From positions 2,914,001-2,978,000 of the forward strand of contig NC_013158.1 of the NCBI RefSeq assembly GCF_000023945.1: a DNA stretch of 64,000 nt. Direction: 5' to 3'. A program made the translations under genes and the position numbers. Source of the stretch: Halorhabdus utahensis DSM 12940. GTDB lineage: Archaea; Halobacteriota; Halobacteria; Halobacteriales; Haloarculaceae. Positions 18,650 to 27,022 of this stretch are shown here, piece by piece (within the stretch, counting starts at the first letter, position 1; every line of letters begins with the position of its first letter). The notes under the pieces were generated by a model. That model ran no database searches. It was not told where the DNA came from and saw only the letters and a list, made by a program, of their open reading frames with translations.

Positions 18650-21193
18650 ATGGCAATTGATGACAAAGATGGTGGGGACGGATCACTTCGTTCACGGGCC
18701 ACCTCGCTGTTTGGGGACAGCGACGACGAGCAACCTGCCGAAGCGGAGGAGGAAGATGCCTACAACTGGGTGGACTTTCGGCGGGAGTTCCACGACGGGG
18801 GTGCCTTCGATCGGAGCGAATACCTCGGCTTCGACCCACATCGGACTGCGGCGGTACTCAGAGAGCGCGCGAGTGATGCGGAGACGTTAAACACACACTG
18901 GCAGGCCTTCGCCGACCCCGAGACCACACCGGTTCGCAAGGGGGAGTATTACTGGGAACACTTCAAACGGGAGTACTATTACGAGTCCGACGGGTCCGTC
19001 CCGCACGACGACGCGGGCGAGAAGATCCCGTTCGAGGAAAGCGACCATCTCGGGTTCGAGCCGGACGAGCTAGCGGGGCGGATGAGCCACGGCCAGAACC
19101 TGGCCGAGGAACTCGTCGACCTCGTCGACGAACGGACGGTCGACGTCAACGAGGAGTTAGACGAGGACGCCTTCTTCTCGACGGTCGAGGGCAACACGAC
19201 GGTCGTCAATCGCTACGACCTCGAACGGGCCGTCCCGATGGAGAAAAAGCGCCACTTCGAGGAAGTCGAGCGCTACTGGGTCAACAAACCCTACGCCTGT
19301 GTCGTGCTCTTTCACTCGAAAAAGGAGAACGAGCGCAAGTACTACGTCATCGAGCCCGCGCTCAACGACATCGAGCGCGAACTCAAGGGGTTCCTGGGCA
19401 ACAAACTCAAGACGGCGATCAAGTACGCCGAGGAGGGTGTCGGCGTCGAAGACGGGGAAGCCGACCGGGCCGCAGTCATCGAACGCGAGGCTCAGGATCT
19501 CCTCAAGCGATACGATATCTACGAGGACGCCATCGAGTCGGGGGCGGGAACGGGGTCGACCGACTGGCTCAAGGAGCTGGTGGGCATGGACACCGAGACG
19601 GATGCGATCGAGCCGGCAGAGGAGTCCTCGGCGCTTGCGGGCATCGCGGCGCGGCCGGAACCCGCGATCATCGAGGAGGACCCCGACACGCTCACCGAAT
19701 ATCAGGTCGAGAAACTCCTGTACCTGCTCAAACGGGACTACATCGGCTACGGCAAGATCGACCCGATCAAACACGACATCAACGTCGAGGACGTTTCGTG
19801 TGACGGGTACAACTCCCGGGTGTTCGTCTATCACACCGACTACGAGCAGATCATCTCCAACGTCGAGCACGGCGAGTCCGACCTCGACGACTTCGTGGTG
19901 AAACTCGCCCAACGATCCGGAAAGGGCATCTCCAAGCGCCAGCCGCAAGTCGACGCCACCCTGCCGGACGGGTCGCGTGCCCAACTCACCCTCGGTCGGG
20001 AGGTCTCCGATCACGGGACCAACTACACCATCCGGCAGTTCAAGGACGTCCCGTTCACGCCGGTGGACCTGATCAACTGGAACACGTTCTCGTTGGACGA
20101 GATGGCGTTCCTCTGGCTCGCGATCGAGAACAACAAGTCGATGATCTTCGCCGGCGGGACGGCATCCGGGAAGACGACCTCGCTGAACGCGATCTCGCTT
20201 TTCATCCCCAGCAACGCCAAGATCGTCTCCATCGAGGACACGCGCGAGGTCGAACTCCCCCAGCGCAACTGGGTTGCGTCGGTGACTCGCCCCTCTTTCG
20301 GGGAGGACCAGACGGGAGACATCGACGAGTTCGACCTGCTGGAAGCGGCACTCCGCCAGCGGCCGGACTACATCGTCATGGGCGAGGTCCGTGGCGAGGA
20401 AGGGCGTGACCTCTTCCAGGTCATGTCGACCGGTCACACCGGGTACTCGACGTTCCACGCCGACACGGTCGGTGAGGTCATCAAACGGTTCACGACCGAC
20501 CCGATCAACGTCTCGAAGACGCTCTTTACGGCGCTGGATCTCGTCTCGATCCAGACCCAGACCCGGGTGCAGGGCCGGAAAGTCCGCCGGAACAAGACCC
20601 TGACCGAGATCAACGAGTACTCCCCGGAGAACGACGAGATCAACGTCAGGGACGTCTACCAGTGGCAGGCCGAGTCCGACGAGTTCCTCCAGATGGGGTC
20701 TTCGAGCACCTTAGAGGAGATCAAATTCGACCGCGGGTGGGATCAGGACACCCTCGACGAGGAACTGTTCATGCGAAAGGTCGTCCTTGCGTACCTCATC
20801 GAGCAGGGCCTGAACACCTACACCGAAGTGGCGGCGACGCTACAGGCGTTCATCAACGATCCGAAGACGATCATGACGCTGATCGCTAACGATCAACTCG
20901 ATCACAGCCTGGAGGACCTCCGGGAAATGGAATCCGTCCAGATCACGGTCGACCCGGCAAAGGAGGAGATGGTCCCACGACCGGATCCGCCGGACGAGCT
21001 CTTGAGTGAGGCGACGGACGTCCTCGAGAACGCGACGCCGTTGTTTGACCGATACAAAGAACAGGCACGGACGGACATCGTGAGCGCGCTGGCCGACGTC
21101 GAAAGTGACGACGCGCTCGCTGAGGACGATGACGACGTTGACTTCGGTCGGTTCGTACCGAAAGCAGGGACTGACGGGGTCGAGGGAGAATGA
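18650..21193 (+). CDS. pilB: Type IV pilus/secretion ATPase, PilB/GspE-TadA family
   Basis: An 847-residue hexameric ATPase that powers assembly of pilus-like fibres at the inner face of the membrane. After an acidic N-terminal region and a large haloarchaea-specific domain (about 30-330), the secretion ATPase core shows Walker A GGTASGKTT with K508, an Asp box, and Walker B GEVRGEE with E579, followed by the His box STGHTGYSTFHAD. The length matches haloarchaeal PilB3-type proteins. Start ATG 18650 follows a TATA-like element by 24 bases. It overlaps pilC by four bases (ATGA), so the motor and platform are co-translated. It is the only ATPase in the appendage island. Confidence 0.9.
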   Translation: MAIDDKDGGDGSLRSRATSLFGDSDDEQPAEAEEEDAYNWVDFRREFHDGGAFDRSEYLGFDPHRTAAVLRERASDAETLNTHWQAFADPETTPVRKGEYYWEHFKREYYYESDGSVPHDDAGEKIPFEESDHLGFEPDELAGRMSHGQNLAEELVDLVDERTVDVNEELDEDAFFSTVEGNTTVVNRYDLERAVPMEKKRHFEEVERYWVNKPYACVVLFHSKKENERKYYVIEPALNDIERELKGFLGNKLKTAIKYAEEGVGVEDGEADRAAVIEREAQDLLKRYDIYEDAIESGAGTGSTDWLKELVGMDTETDAIEPAEESSALAGIAARPEPAIIEEDPDTLTEYQVEKLLYLLKRDYIGYGKIDPIKHDINVEDVSCDGYNSRVFVYHTDYEQIISNVEHGESDLDDFVVKLAQRSGKGISKRQPQVDATLPDGSRAQLTLGREVSDHGTNYTIRQFKDVPFTPVDLINWNTFSLDEMAFLWLAIENNKSMIFAGGTASGKTTSLNAISLFIPSNAKIVSIEDTREVELPQRNWVASVTRPSFGEDQTGDIDEFDLLEAALRQRPDYIVMGEVRGEEGRDLFQVMSTGHTGYSTFHADTVGEVIKRFTTDPINVSKTLFTALDLVSIQTQTRVQGRKVRRNKTLTEINEYSPENDEINVRDVYQWQAESDEFLQMGSSSTLEEIKFDRGWDQDTLDEELFMRKVVLAYLIEQGLNTYTEVAATLQAFINDPKTIMTLIANDQLDHSLEDLREMESVQITVDPAKEEMVPRPDPPDELLSEATDVLENATPLFDRYKEQARTDIVSALADVESDDALAEDDDDVDFGRFVPKAGTDGVEGE

Positions 21194-23226
21194 GCCTGGA
21201 GCGCCGGCGCGCGGGGTCACCCATCGGTGAAGCGGGGGGACTCGGCGATACGTTCTACCCACTGTTCGGCCGTCTATTCAACGAAGACGGCGATTTCGTC
21301 GCAAACGTCGAAACGAAACTGGCCGAAGCCCGGATGGCGGACAACGTCGAGATGTTCCTCTCGCGGGCCCTGGCTGTCGGGTCCATCGCCGGCACGTCGT
21401 TGTGGCTCGTCGGCATGTTGCTCGGCTATCTGCTGGTCGCGACGGTCCTCGCCGGTCAGGTACCGTCCTTTCTGGGGCTGGGCTTCCCGAAGAGCGTGCT
21501 CCCGGTTATTCAGGCGCTGAAGCTGCCCTTCCTGATGATCGTTTCGGGCCTGTTGTTCGGCACGATCGGCTTTGCCGTCGGGTTCGGATCGCTGGTTTCG
21601 ATCCCGTACTTCCGGGCCAGTGCCCGTGAACGCCAGATCAACGTGATGCTTTCGGACGCCGTCTCGTTCATGTACGCGCTGTCGGTCGGTGGCCTCAACC
21701 AGCTCGACATTCTCGAGGCGATCGCGGCCGCCGACGACACCTACGGCGAGGTCGCAAAGGAATTCCAGAGTATCGTCCTGGAGACGACGTACTTCGATAC
21801 GGACTACCGCACAGCGATCCGGAACCAGGCCATCCAGACGCCCAGCGACGAGTTGAGTCAGTTCCTGACGGACATGCTCTCGATCGTCGACTCCGGCGGG
21901 GACATGACGTCGTTCCTCGAAGATCAGAAGAACAAGTACATGCGCACGAGCAAGCAGACCCAGGAGCGCATGCTCGAAACCCTCGAGCTGTTCGGGGAGA
22001 TGTACATGACGCTGTCTTTGTTCCCGCTTCTGTTGATCATCATCCTCGTCGTGATGAGCATGATGGGCAACGCGAGCACCCAGCTCATGTACATCACCGT
22101 CTACGGGCTGATCCCGATGATCAACGTCGCCTTCCTGGTGCTCGTCTCGACTGTCACTTCCGATGAGAGCAGCGATGGGTTCTTGCTCCCTGACGATCCA
22201 AAGATGCGCGCCCAGATCGAAGGGGAAACGAACCTGTTCAGCCTCGGTCTGATCGAGCAGTACACGGGGAGCTACGACATCTTCGATCGGATCAACGACC
22301 GCGAAGGGACCCACCAGGTCATTGATATACTGAAAGCACCGCACATTTTCCTGCGCGACAATCCGCCGTACGTGCTTGCCGTGACGATCCCCATCACGCT
22401 GGTTGCTCTGGTGCTCGCCGTGTTGATGGGGTGGGCACCCACCTCTCTGGATGGGATGATCGCCGACCCCCTTCAGGGAACGTTCTTCTGGCTGTACGTG
22501 CCGGCGTACATCAATTTCATCCCCCTTGCGATCTTCCACGAGTGGAACGTCCAGTACCGACACTCGATCATCGGGAAGCTCTCGGAGAACCTCCGAAAGC
22601 TCTCGAGTGCCAACGAGACGGGGATGACGTTGCTCGAGTCGCTGAATATCGTCGCTCGGACGTCCTCCGGTCGGCTGGCCGACGAGTTCTCGATCATGCA
22701 CCGGAAAGTCCAGTACGGGACGAACCTCAAGCAGGCACTCCGGGAGTTCAACAACAAGTATCACGTCCCGCGGCTGAGTCGAACGGTCAAACTCATCAGC
22801 GAGGCCCAGGAGGCCTCCAACCAGATCCAGGACGTGCTCTCGACGGCCGCCCAGGCCAGTGAAAACCAGGACGACATCGATCGTGACCGCAAGTCCCGGA
22901 CGCGGATGCAGGTCGTCATCATCATCATGACGTTCCTGACGCTTTTGGGCGTCATCGCCATGCTGAAGGTCCAGTTCTTCGAGACGATGGCCGGTCTCTC
23001 ACAAACAGCCGACACCGGGGAGTCGATCGGCGGCCAGCAATTCGGTTCGAGCATGCCCAGCAACGACCTGCTCTCGATGCTGTTCTTCCACGCAGTCTCG
23101 TTGCAAGCCATCTTCTCGGCGATCATCGCCGGTTACATCAGAAACGTCCGGATCATCTCGGGACTGAAGTACGCCATTGCGCTGATGACGATCTCGCTCG
23201 TGGTGTGGATGGCCATCGGCGGGTGA
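21190..23226 (+). CDS. pilC: Type IV pilus platform membrane protein, PilC/TadC (GspF) family
   Basis: A 678-residue polytopic protein, with about nine hydrophobic segments. Two GspF-like halves can be seen: the first with VMLSDAVSFMYALSVGGLNQ and the helix pair near residues 270-320, and the second with SGRLADEFSIMHRKVQYG and helices near the C-terminus. This double-length form is normal for haloarchaeal PilC3/FlaJ-like proteins. It would hold the ATPase and pass pilin-like subunits into the fibre. Its stop lies 12 bases from the stop of the convergent cassette 1. Confidence 0.88.
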   Translation: MSLERRRAGSPIGEAGGLGDTFYPLFGRLFNEDGDFVANVETKLAEARMADNVEMFLSRALAVGSIAGTSLWLVGMLLGYLLVATVLAGQVPSFLGLGFPKSVLPVIQALKLPFLMIVSGLLFGTIGFAVGFGSLVSIPYFRASARERQINVMLSDAVSFMYALSVGGLNQLDILEAIAAADDTYGEVAKEFQSIVLETTYFDTDYRTAIRNQAIQTPSDELSQFLTDMLSIVDSGGDMTSFLEDQKNKYMRTSKQTQERMLETLELFGEMYMTLSLFPLLLIIILVVMSMMGNASTQLMYITVYGLIPMINVAFLVLVSTVTSDESSDGFLLPDDPKMRAQIEGETNLFSLGLIEQYTGSYDIFDRINDREGTHQVIDILKAPHIFLRDNPPYVLAVTIPITLVALVLAVLMGWAPTSLDGMIADPLQGTFFWLYVPAYINFIPLAIFHEWNVQYRHSIIGKLSENLRKLSSANETGMTLLESLNIVARTSSGRLADEFSIMHRKVQYGTNLKQALREFNNKYHVPRLSRTVKLISEAQEASNQIQDVLSTAAQASENQDDIDRDRKSRTRMQVVIIIMTFLTLLGVIAMLKVQFFETMAGLSQTADTGESIGGQQFGSSMPSNDLLSMLFFHAVSLQAIFSAIIAGYIRNVRIISGLKYAIALMTISLVVWMAIGG

Positions 23227-23238
23227 TCAGCCGCCGAC

Positions 23239-24099
23239 CTAGTCCAGGGGCTTGCTGAGTTTGATCGTGACGACCCGGATCAACACGTCATCGTTGTTGA
23301 GGCATTCTCCTTGCGTGGCTCCGCCGTTCCAACCCCATCCGTTGGCATTCTCGAAGAACCGTTCCCACTGCTCGGGATGGGCCGTCTCCGAGACATCGAG
23401 TTTGAGGTCAAGGGTTGTGCTGGCGTCTCGAATCTGTTGGTGGTCGACGCGCTCGGCCTCGAAGGTCGCGTACTCGTTGTTTCCGCTGAAGGGCACCGAG
23501 TCTGGGACGTTCGATGGCTTGATCACGATGTCGTTGTTGAACGCTCCTGCCTCGTATATCGAATTGTCTGTCGTCAGATTGACCAGCGAGACGATCGTGG
23601 TGCCATCGGGTGAACACGTGATCGAAGGCCCGTACCTCGGCGTGGCGTAGTCCGTTCGAAAGACCCCGCCGCCCTCGTAGGCGACGTAGATCGTCCGATC
23701 CGAGCGCTCGAAGCGTGTCTCCAGCGCACCGATCGGGATCTCGGCAGTGTCCGGGTTCCCGTCGAGCGCCGATAGATCGATCTGGGAACTCTTGATAGTG
23801 ACTTTCGTCTGATTGAAAAACAGGTTCCCGTCACCCGGTGAGATGTCGAACTGTCGGTAGGCGTCGCCGCTTCGGTGGATGTTGTCAAGTGTCGAGGCGA
23901 CGGCCTGGGTGCCACGGTCGTTGTTCTGGACGTGCTGTGAGCCGGCGAGATCGACGAGTGAGCCGACCGCGAACATCGAGACCAGGGCAACGCTGACGAT
24001 GATGATCGAGAAGGTGAGTGTGAACGCGACGACGTCGGAAAGCGCTCGCTCGTCGTCCGGACCCCCGTCAGTGTCGCGAGTCAAACGTCGTGGCTCCAT
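23239..24099 (-). CDS. Cassette 1 gene 5: pilin-like head-domain protein
   Basis: 286 residues from ATG 24099, which overlaps the previous stop as TGATG; a GTG three codons upstream is the alternative. The N-terminus has a class III-like signal, ERA/LSDVVAFTLTFS, with a single helix right after it (residues 22-45). The remainder is a secreted beta-rich head with NxS/T sites. The YEGGGVFR motif and the late WERFFE segment match the giant protein, the 650-residue protein and gene 5 of cassette 2. It probably corresponds to one of the haloarchaeal pilin-associated unknown-function families (DUF7289-like, from memory). It ends the five-gene cassette convergently with pilC. It may be a minor pilin or a fibre-tip protein. 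Confidence 0.72.
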   Translation of the reverse strand: MEPRRLTRDTDGGPDDERALSDVVAFTLTFSIIIVSVALVSMFAVGSLVDLAGSQHVQNNDRGTQAVASTLDNIHRSGDAYRQFDISPGDGNLFFNQTKVTIKSSQIDLSALDGNPDTAEIPIGALETRFERSDRTIYVAYEGGGVFRTDYATPRYGPSITCSPDGTTIVSLVNLTTDNSIYEAGAFNNDIVIKPSNVPDSVPFSGNNEYATFEAERVDHQQIRDASTTLDLKLDVSETAHPEQWERFFENANGWGWNGGATQGECLNNDDVLIRVVTIKLSKPLD

Positions 24100-24599
24100 C
24101 AGGGACACCCCCCGAGCGTGATCGACTCATCACACAGCGAGACGGTGACGTTCGACCCTGTCACCCGTCCCGGGACGATGTCCGCGTCGGTGTCGATCTT
24201 CCGGGTGACAGATTGGTCGAGCCGACTCACACTCACTTCGAGCACCCCCTGGCCACTGCCATCCGTTCGTAGCTCAATCCGATAGTTATGGGAGTCGATG
24301 ATCCGATCGGGATAGTCGAGGGTCAGCGTCATGCTGACGTTTTGGCCGGTCGCTGCGAGACGGTCGACTGTATTGATGTGTGACATCACGTCCCCATTGA
24401 TCTCCGAGAGCTGGTCGTGACTGATTCGCTCTTCCTGCGTCTCCAACAGGGTTCCCGACGCACTGAGTAAACCGATCAGGAGGACGCCCGTGATCGCAAT
24501 GGTGAGTCCGTGTGTGATCGCGACCGACACGCCCCGGGTGTCCCGGGCGAAGGACCTGCTTCGCCCGGTGAGCGCGACTAGCACCCTCCAGTCTCTCAT
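24099..24599 (-). CDS. Cassette 1 gene 4: pilin-like protein
   Basis: 166 residues. A basic leader of about 20 residues ends in DTRG/VSVAITHGLTIAITGVL, a class III-like cleavage context with one membrane helix. After it comes a heptad-like polar region (EERISHDQLSEINGDVMSH), as in the alpha-helical stalk of pilins, and a small beta domain ending in two cysteines (SLCDESITLGGCP). Its cassette 2 counterpart shows the same plan without the cysteine pair. Start ATG overlaps the stop of gene 3 (ATGA), so translation is coupled. No known function; an assembly or minor pilin role is inferred from context. Confidence 0.7.
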   Translation of the reverse strand: MRDWRVLVALTGRSRSFARDTRGVSVAITHGLTIAITGVLLIGLLSASGTLLETQEERISHDQLSEINGDVMSHINTVDRLAATGQNVSMTLTLDYPDRIIDSHNYRIELRTDGSGQGVLEVSVSRLDQSVTRKIDTDADIVPGRVTGSNVTVSLCDESITLGGCP

Positions 24600-25498
24600 G
24601 AGTCAGTCACCTCGAATACCGTGATGTTCCCTTCGTAGGTTACGCTTGGATCCGCTGTCTTGAGGATGAACGTCGGCATGAGGTCGATGCCGGACTTATC
24701 GACGCAGTCCACTCCGCTTGCCCCACAGTCGGCCTCCACGGCTGAGATTTCGATTGTCGAGCCATTGATGTCCGCACTGTTATGGAGCGTCACGTTGTTG
24801 AAATCACCATAGTCGACGCTGAGGTTCCCACAGAAGTCATCGTCCGTGCTGATCTCGCCGGTCCCGTTGTAAAGATCGACCTGGACTACACTACTGCCGG
24901 TGAAGTCACAGAGATCACTGCCCTCAAATTCAACGTCACTGTTAGTCACATTCAGGAACCTGGTGCCAGCGTCGGTGTCGTTGAATTCGAGCGCGACTTC
25001 CTCTGTGGGTCCCAGCGTCGCGTTCACCGAGACCAGCGGTGCCTCACCAGCCGCATTTTCGAGGAGTCGTTGCGTCCCGCTCAATGATGTGCTCCCGGTG
25101 TGAGACACGATCGCCCCCTCAACCGCTGCGCTGTCGTTGTACGTGGCGTTGACGACCATTGCCCGATCACTGGTGAGGAGTTCGTTGTACTCGGTCCCGA
25201 ACGTTTCGACAACCGTCTTGAAATACTGCTGGTCGACGAACGCGACCCGGTTGTCGTTCGTTGCGATGTCGCTGGCATTGGTGGCAAGAAACGCGGTTCG
25301 GAGCTCGTCACGGAGTTCCATCGTGCTTCGTTCTGTCTCGGCGAGACTCGACGCGTCGGAACTGACGGCGACCTCGGGCGAGGAGTGGACTGAGTTGAGC
25401 AGGACAACGCTGCCGAGCACCGTCAGCGCGATCATGAGGGCAGCGATTACGACTAGTTGGCCCCGGTCGTCGCCACGGCCGTTCCCGGGCGTCACCAT
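24596..25498 (-). CDS. Cassette 1 gene 3: pilin-like protein
   Basis: 300 residues, starting inside the end of gene 2. The leader ends in DDRG/QLVVIAALMIALTVLGSVVLL, again a Arg-Gly/Gln class III-like site followed at once by a single helix. The extracellular part has a long helical region (AETERSTMELRDELRTAFL) and then a beta-rich, Asn- and Thr-rich domain with several NxT/S sites and cysteine pairs (DLCDFTG, DFCGN, DCGASGVDC). It is likely folded by disulfides outside the cell. The counterpart in cassette 2 starts RRG/QMILIGGVLL. The exact family is not recognised beyond the haloarchaeal pilin-associated group. Confidence 0.7.
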   Translation of the reverse strand: MVTPGNGRGDDRGQLVVIAALMIALTVLGSVVLLNSVHSSPEVAVSSDASSLAETERSTMELRDELRTAFLATNASDIATNDNRVAFVDQQYFKTVVETFGTEYNELLTSDRAMVVNATYNDSAAVEGAIVSHTGSTSLSGTQRLLENAAGEAPLVSVNATLGPTEEVALEFNDTDAGTRFLNVTNSDVEFEGSDLCDFTGSSVVQVDLYNGTGEISTDDDFCGNLSVDYGDFNNVTLHNSADINGSTIEISAVEADCGASGVDCVDKSGIDLMPTFILKTADPSVTYEGNITVFEVTDS

Positions 25499-26064
25499 AC
25501 GATCACCTTGAGTTTGACCATGCCGTAGATCTCACTGTCCGTGTCGTGATCGTCCAGATAGAACTCGTCGCTACTGGCATTCTCGAGTGTCTTCCCCGTT
25601 GGGGTGCACGTCCCTCCGGTCCGGACTGGGTCACTATCGTACAGCATCACCTGATCGATGACGGTCCCTGACGCACGCTGTGGGACCGACCGGCTCGACA
25701 ACGACTCGGTCTGGATGGTCCCGCTGGAGTTGATATACTCGAGGGTGATCGTATACGTTCCTCGGTTCTCCAGGGTCTCTTCCAGCAGCGTTTCGAACGC
25801 TGTGTCGGGCGGATCACCGGGATCGAGCATCGCCGGTTCGCCGTCGGTGTCGACACAGGTTGCCGTCGAGCGAAGGAGATTGTCCTCTCTGGCGAGGCTC
25901 ATCACGTCGGCTGCCTGTGTCTCGATCTCCCTGAGATGGTCGCCGTCGTTGTCCGCCGGCGCGACGTCAACGATCTGCATTCCCAGGATGAGCGCGATCC
26001 CGATGATGAGCACGCCGATGACGCCTTCGAGTGCGTAGGCTTGCCCTCTGGTGGTTCCCGTCAT
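25492..26064 (-). CDS. Cassette 1 gene 2: pilin-like protein
   Basis: 190 residues from ATG 26064, one base after the stop of gene 1; an upstream start overlapping gene 1 is less likely. The leader is very short, TTRG/QAYALEGVIGVLIIGIAL, giving a Gln at the expected +1 and a Glu in the start of the helix, like pilins. The exported part carries a cysteine pair (ATCVDTD, GTCTPTG) and ends in KVIVW. The cassette 2 counterpart has the same DRG/QLYTLEGVI start and an EVIVW ending, which is good evidence of common descent. Confidence 0.72.
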   Translation of the reverse strand: MTGTTRGQAYALEGVIGVLIIGIALILGMQIVDVAPADNDGDHLREIETQAADVMSLAREDNLLRSTATCVDTDGEPAMLDPGDPPDTAFETLLEETLENRGTYTITLEYINSSGTIQTESLSSRSVPQRASGTVIDQVMLYDSDPVRTGGTCTPTGKTLENASSDEFYLDDHDTDSEIYGMVKLKVIVW

Positions 26065-26065
26065 G

Positions 26066-26512
26066 TTACCACACCCTGACGACCAGGTCACAGGCGGTCG
26101 TACAGTTGCTGATATCGCTGTTTTGGGTTATCCGGACGGTTCGAACGCTTGTTGCGAGTGGCGCGTCGGACGGCTCGCCTGGACCGGCACTCGCTTCGAT
26201 CCGTCCGTCTTTGCGGAGCGAAATATTGATCTTGCGCAGGTCCGGGACACCACTCCGGTCACGCAGTTCGCTGACGTAATCGGCATCGAACGTGCCTGTA
26301 CTCACGTTGAGGGTGCGTTCTCCGGTTATGGTGGCGTTCGTCTCGATGGCTTCGGCCGCGACCTGATCGGCCATGTCATCGCGATCCCCCGACACCGGAT
26401 CGAAGAACGGATCGAACACCTGGGGAAACAACCAGAAGACTGCCGTTACCGCGATCAGTACCAGCGAGATGCCGAGCAGATAGTCGTATGTCGTCTGGCC
26501 GCGGCTACTCAT
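26066..26512 (-). CDS. Cassette 1 gene 1: short pilin-like protein
   Basis: 148 residues, the first gene of the cassette. The leader is four residues, MSSRG/QTTYDYLLGISLVLIAV, one of the shortest possible class III-like signals, and an acidic residue sits at +5 as in classical pilins. One helix precedes a small exported domain with a CTTAC pair and the ending VRVW. GGAGG lies a few bases before the ATG, so the mRNA is leadered. Its counterpart in cassette 2 shares RGQT...D...LG, the following WLF-P-FDPF-type segment and the VRVW end. Confidence 0.72.
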   Translation of the reverse strand: MSSRGQTTYDYLLGISLVLIAVTAVFWLFPQVFDPFFDPVSGDRDDMADQVAAEAIETNATITGERTLNVSTGTFDADYVSELRDRSGVPDLRKINISLRKDGRIEASAGPGEPSDAPLATSVRTVRITQNSDISNCTTACDLVVRVW

Positions 26513-27022
26513 GGTACCTCCGCAGCCGAGGGCGTAGCTGCCGCCAGCCCACCCGGTCGTTTCGTCTTTCTGTTTCCCCCGGATCTAGCTCTTCCGTCAA
26601 GTCCCGTACGTTCACGTGTATTACCCCAATCGTTGCGTGACGACGCCCAGAATGCGTTGAACCCGGATGTACTGTCCAATGTGGCTATTCGACACGAAAT
26701 CCGGATTCCCCCGCTGCATCCGTGTCACGTATATGCGTGTCAATATGTCGACTCCATACTTTAATCCTCCTATCGGGTATTTGTCCAGTCGGTTCGTATT
26801 ATCTCGTCGTCAGCGTCATCCGACCGATGTTGCGGTACGTGGCCCCTGATTCAGGCAGGCAACATGCTCATTTCTGTCGGTACCGCTTTGACCGAAAGAA
26901 GGGGGCGGATCCGGCATTTTCTGAGACTACGATAAAATCACATTTTAAAAGGGCGTAAAAAATACACGTATAGTAAAATAAATAACGTTTATATTTCTAC
27001 ACTGTGTACTGTATTAACTAAT
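26513..27022. promoter_or_regulatory. 510-base divergent control region between cassette 1 and the giant gene
   Basis: No gene is supported here. The right half becomes markedly AT-rich, with runs such as TAAAAAATAC. A TATA-like element, TTTATATTT, at 26988-26996 lies 26 bases before the ATG of the giant protein gene, fitting a leaderless start. Cassette 1 probably starts from the left half and has a Shine-Dalgarno site instead. The region is the likely switch point of the whole island. Confidence 0.5.
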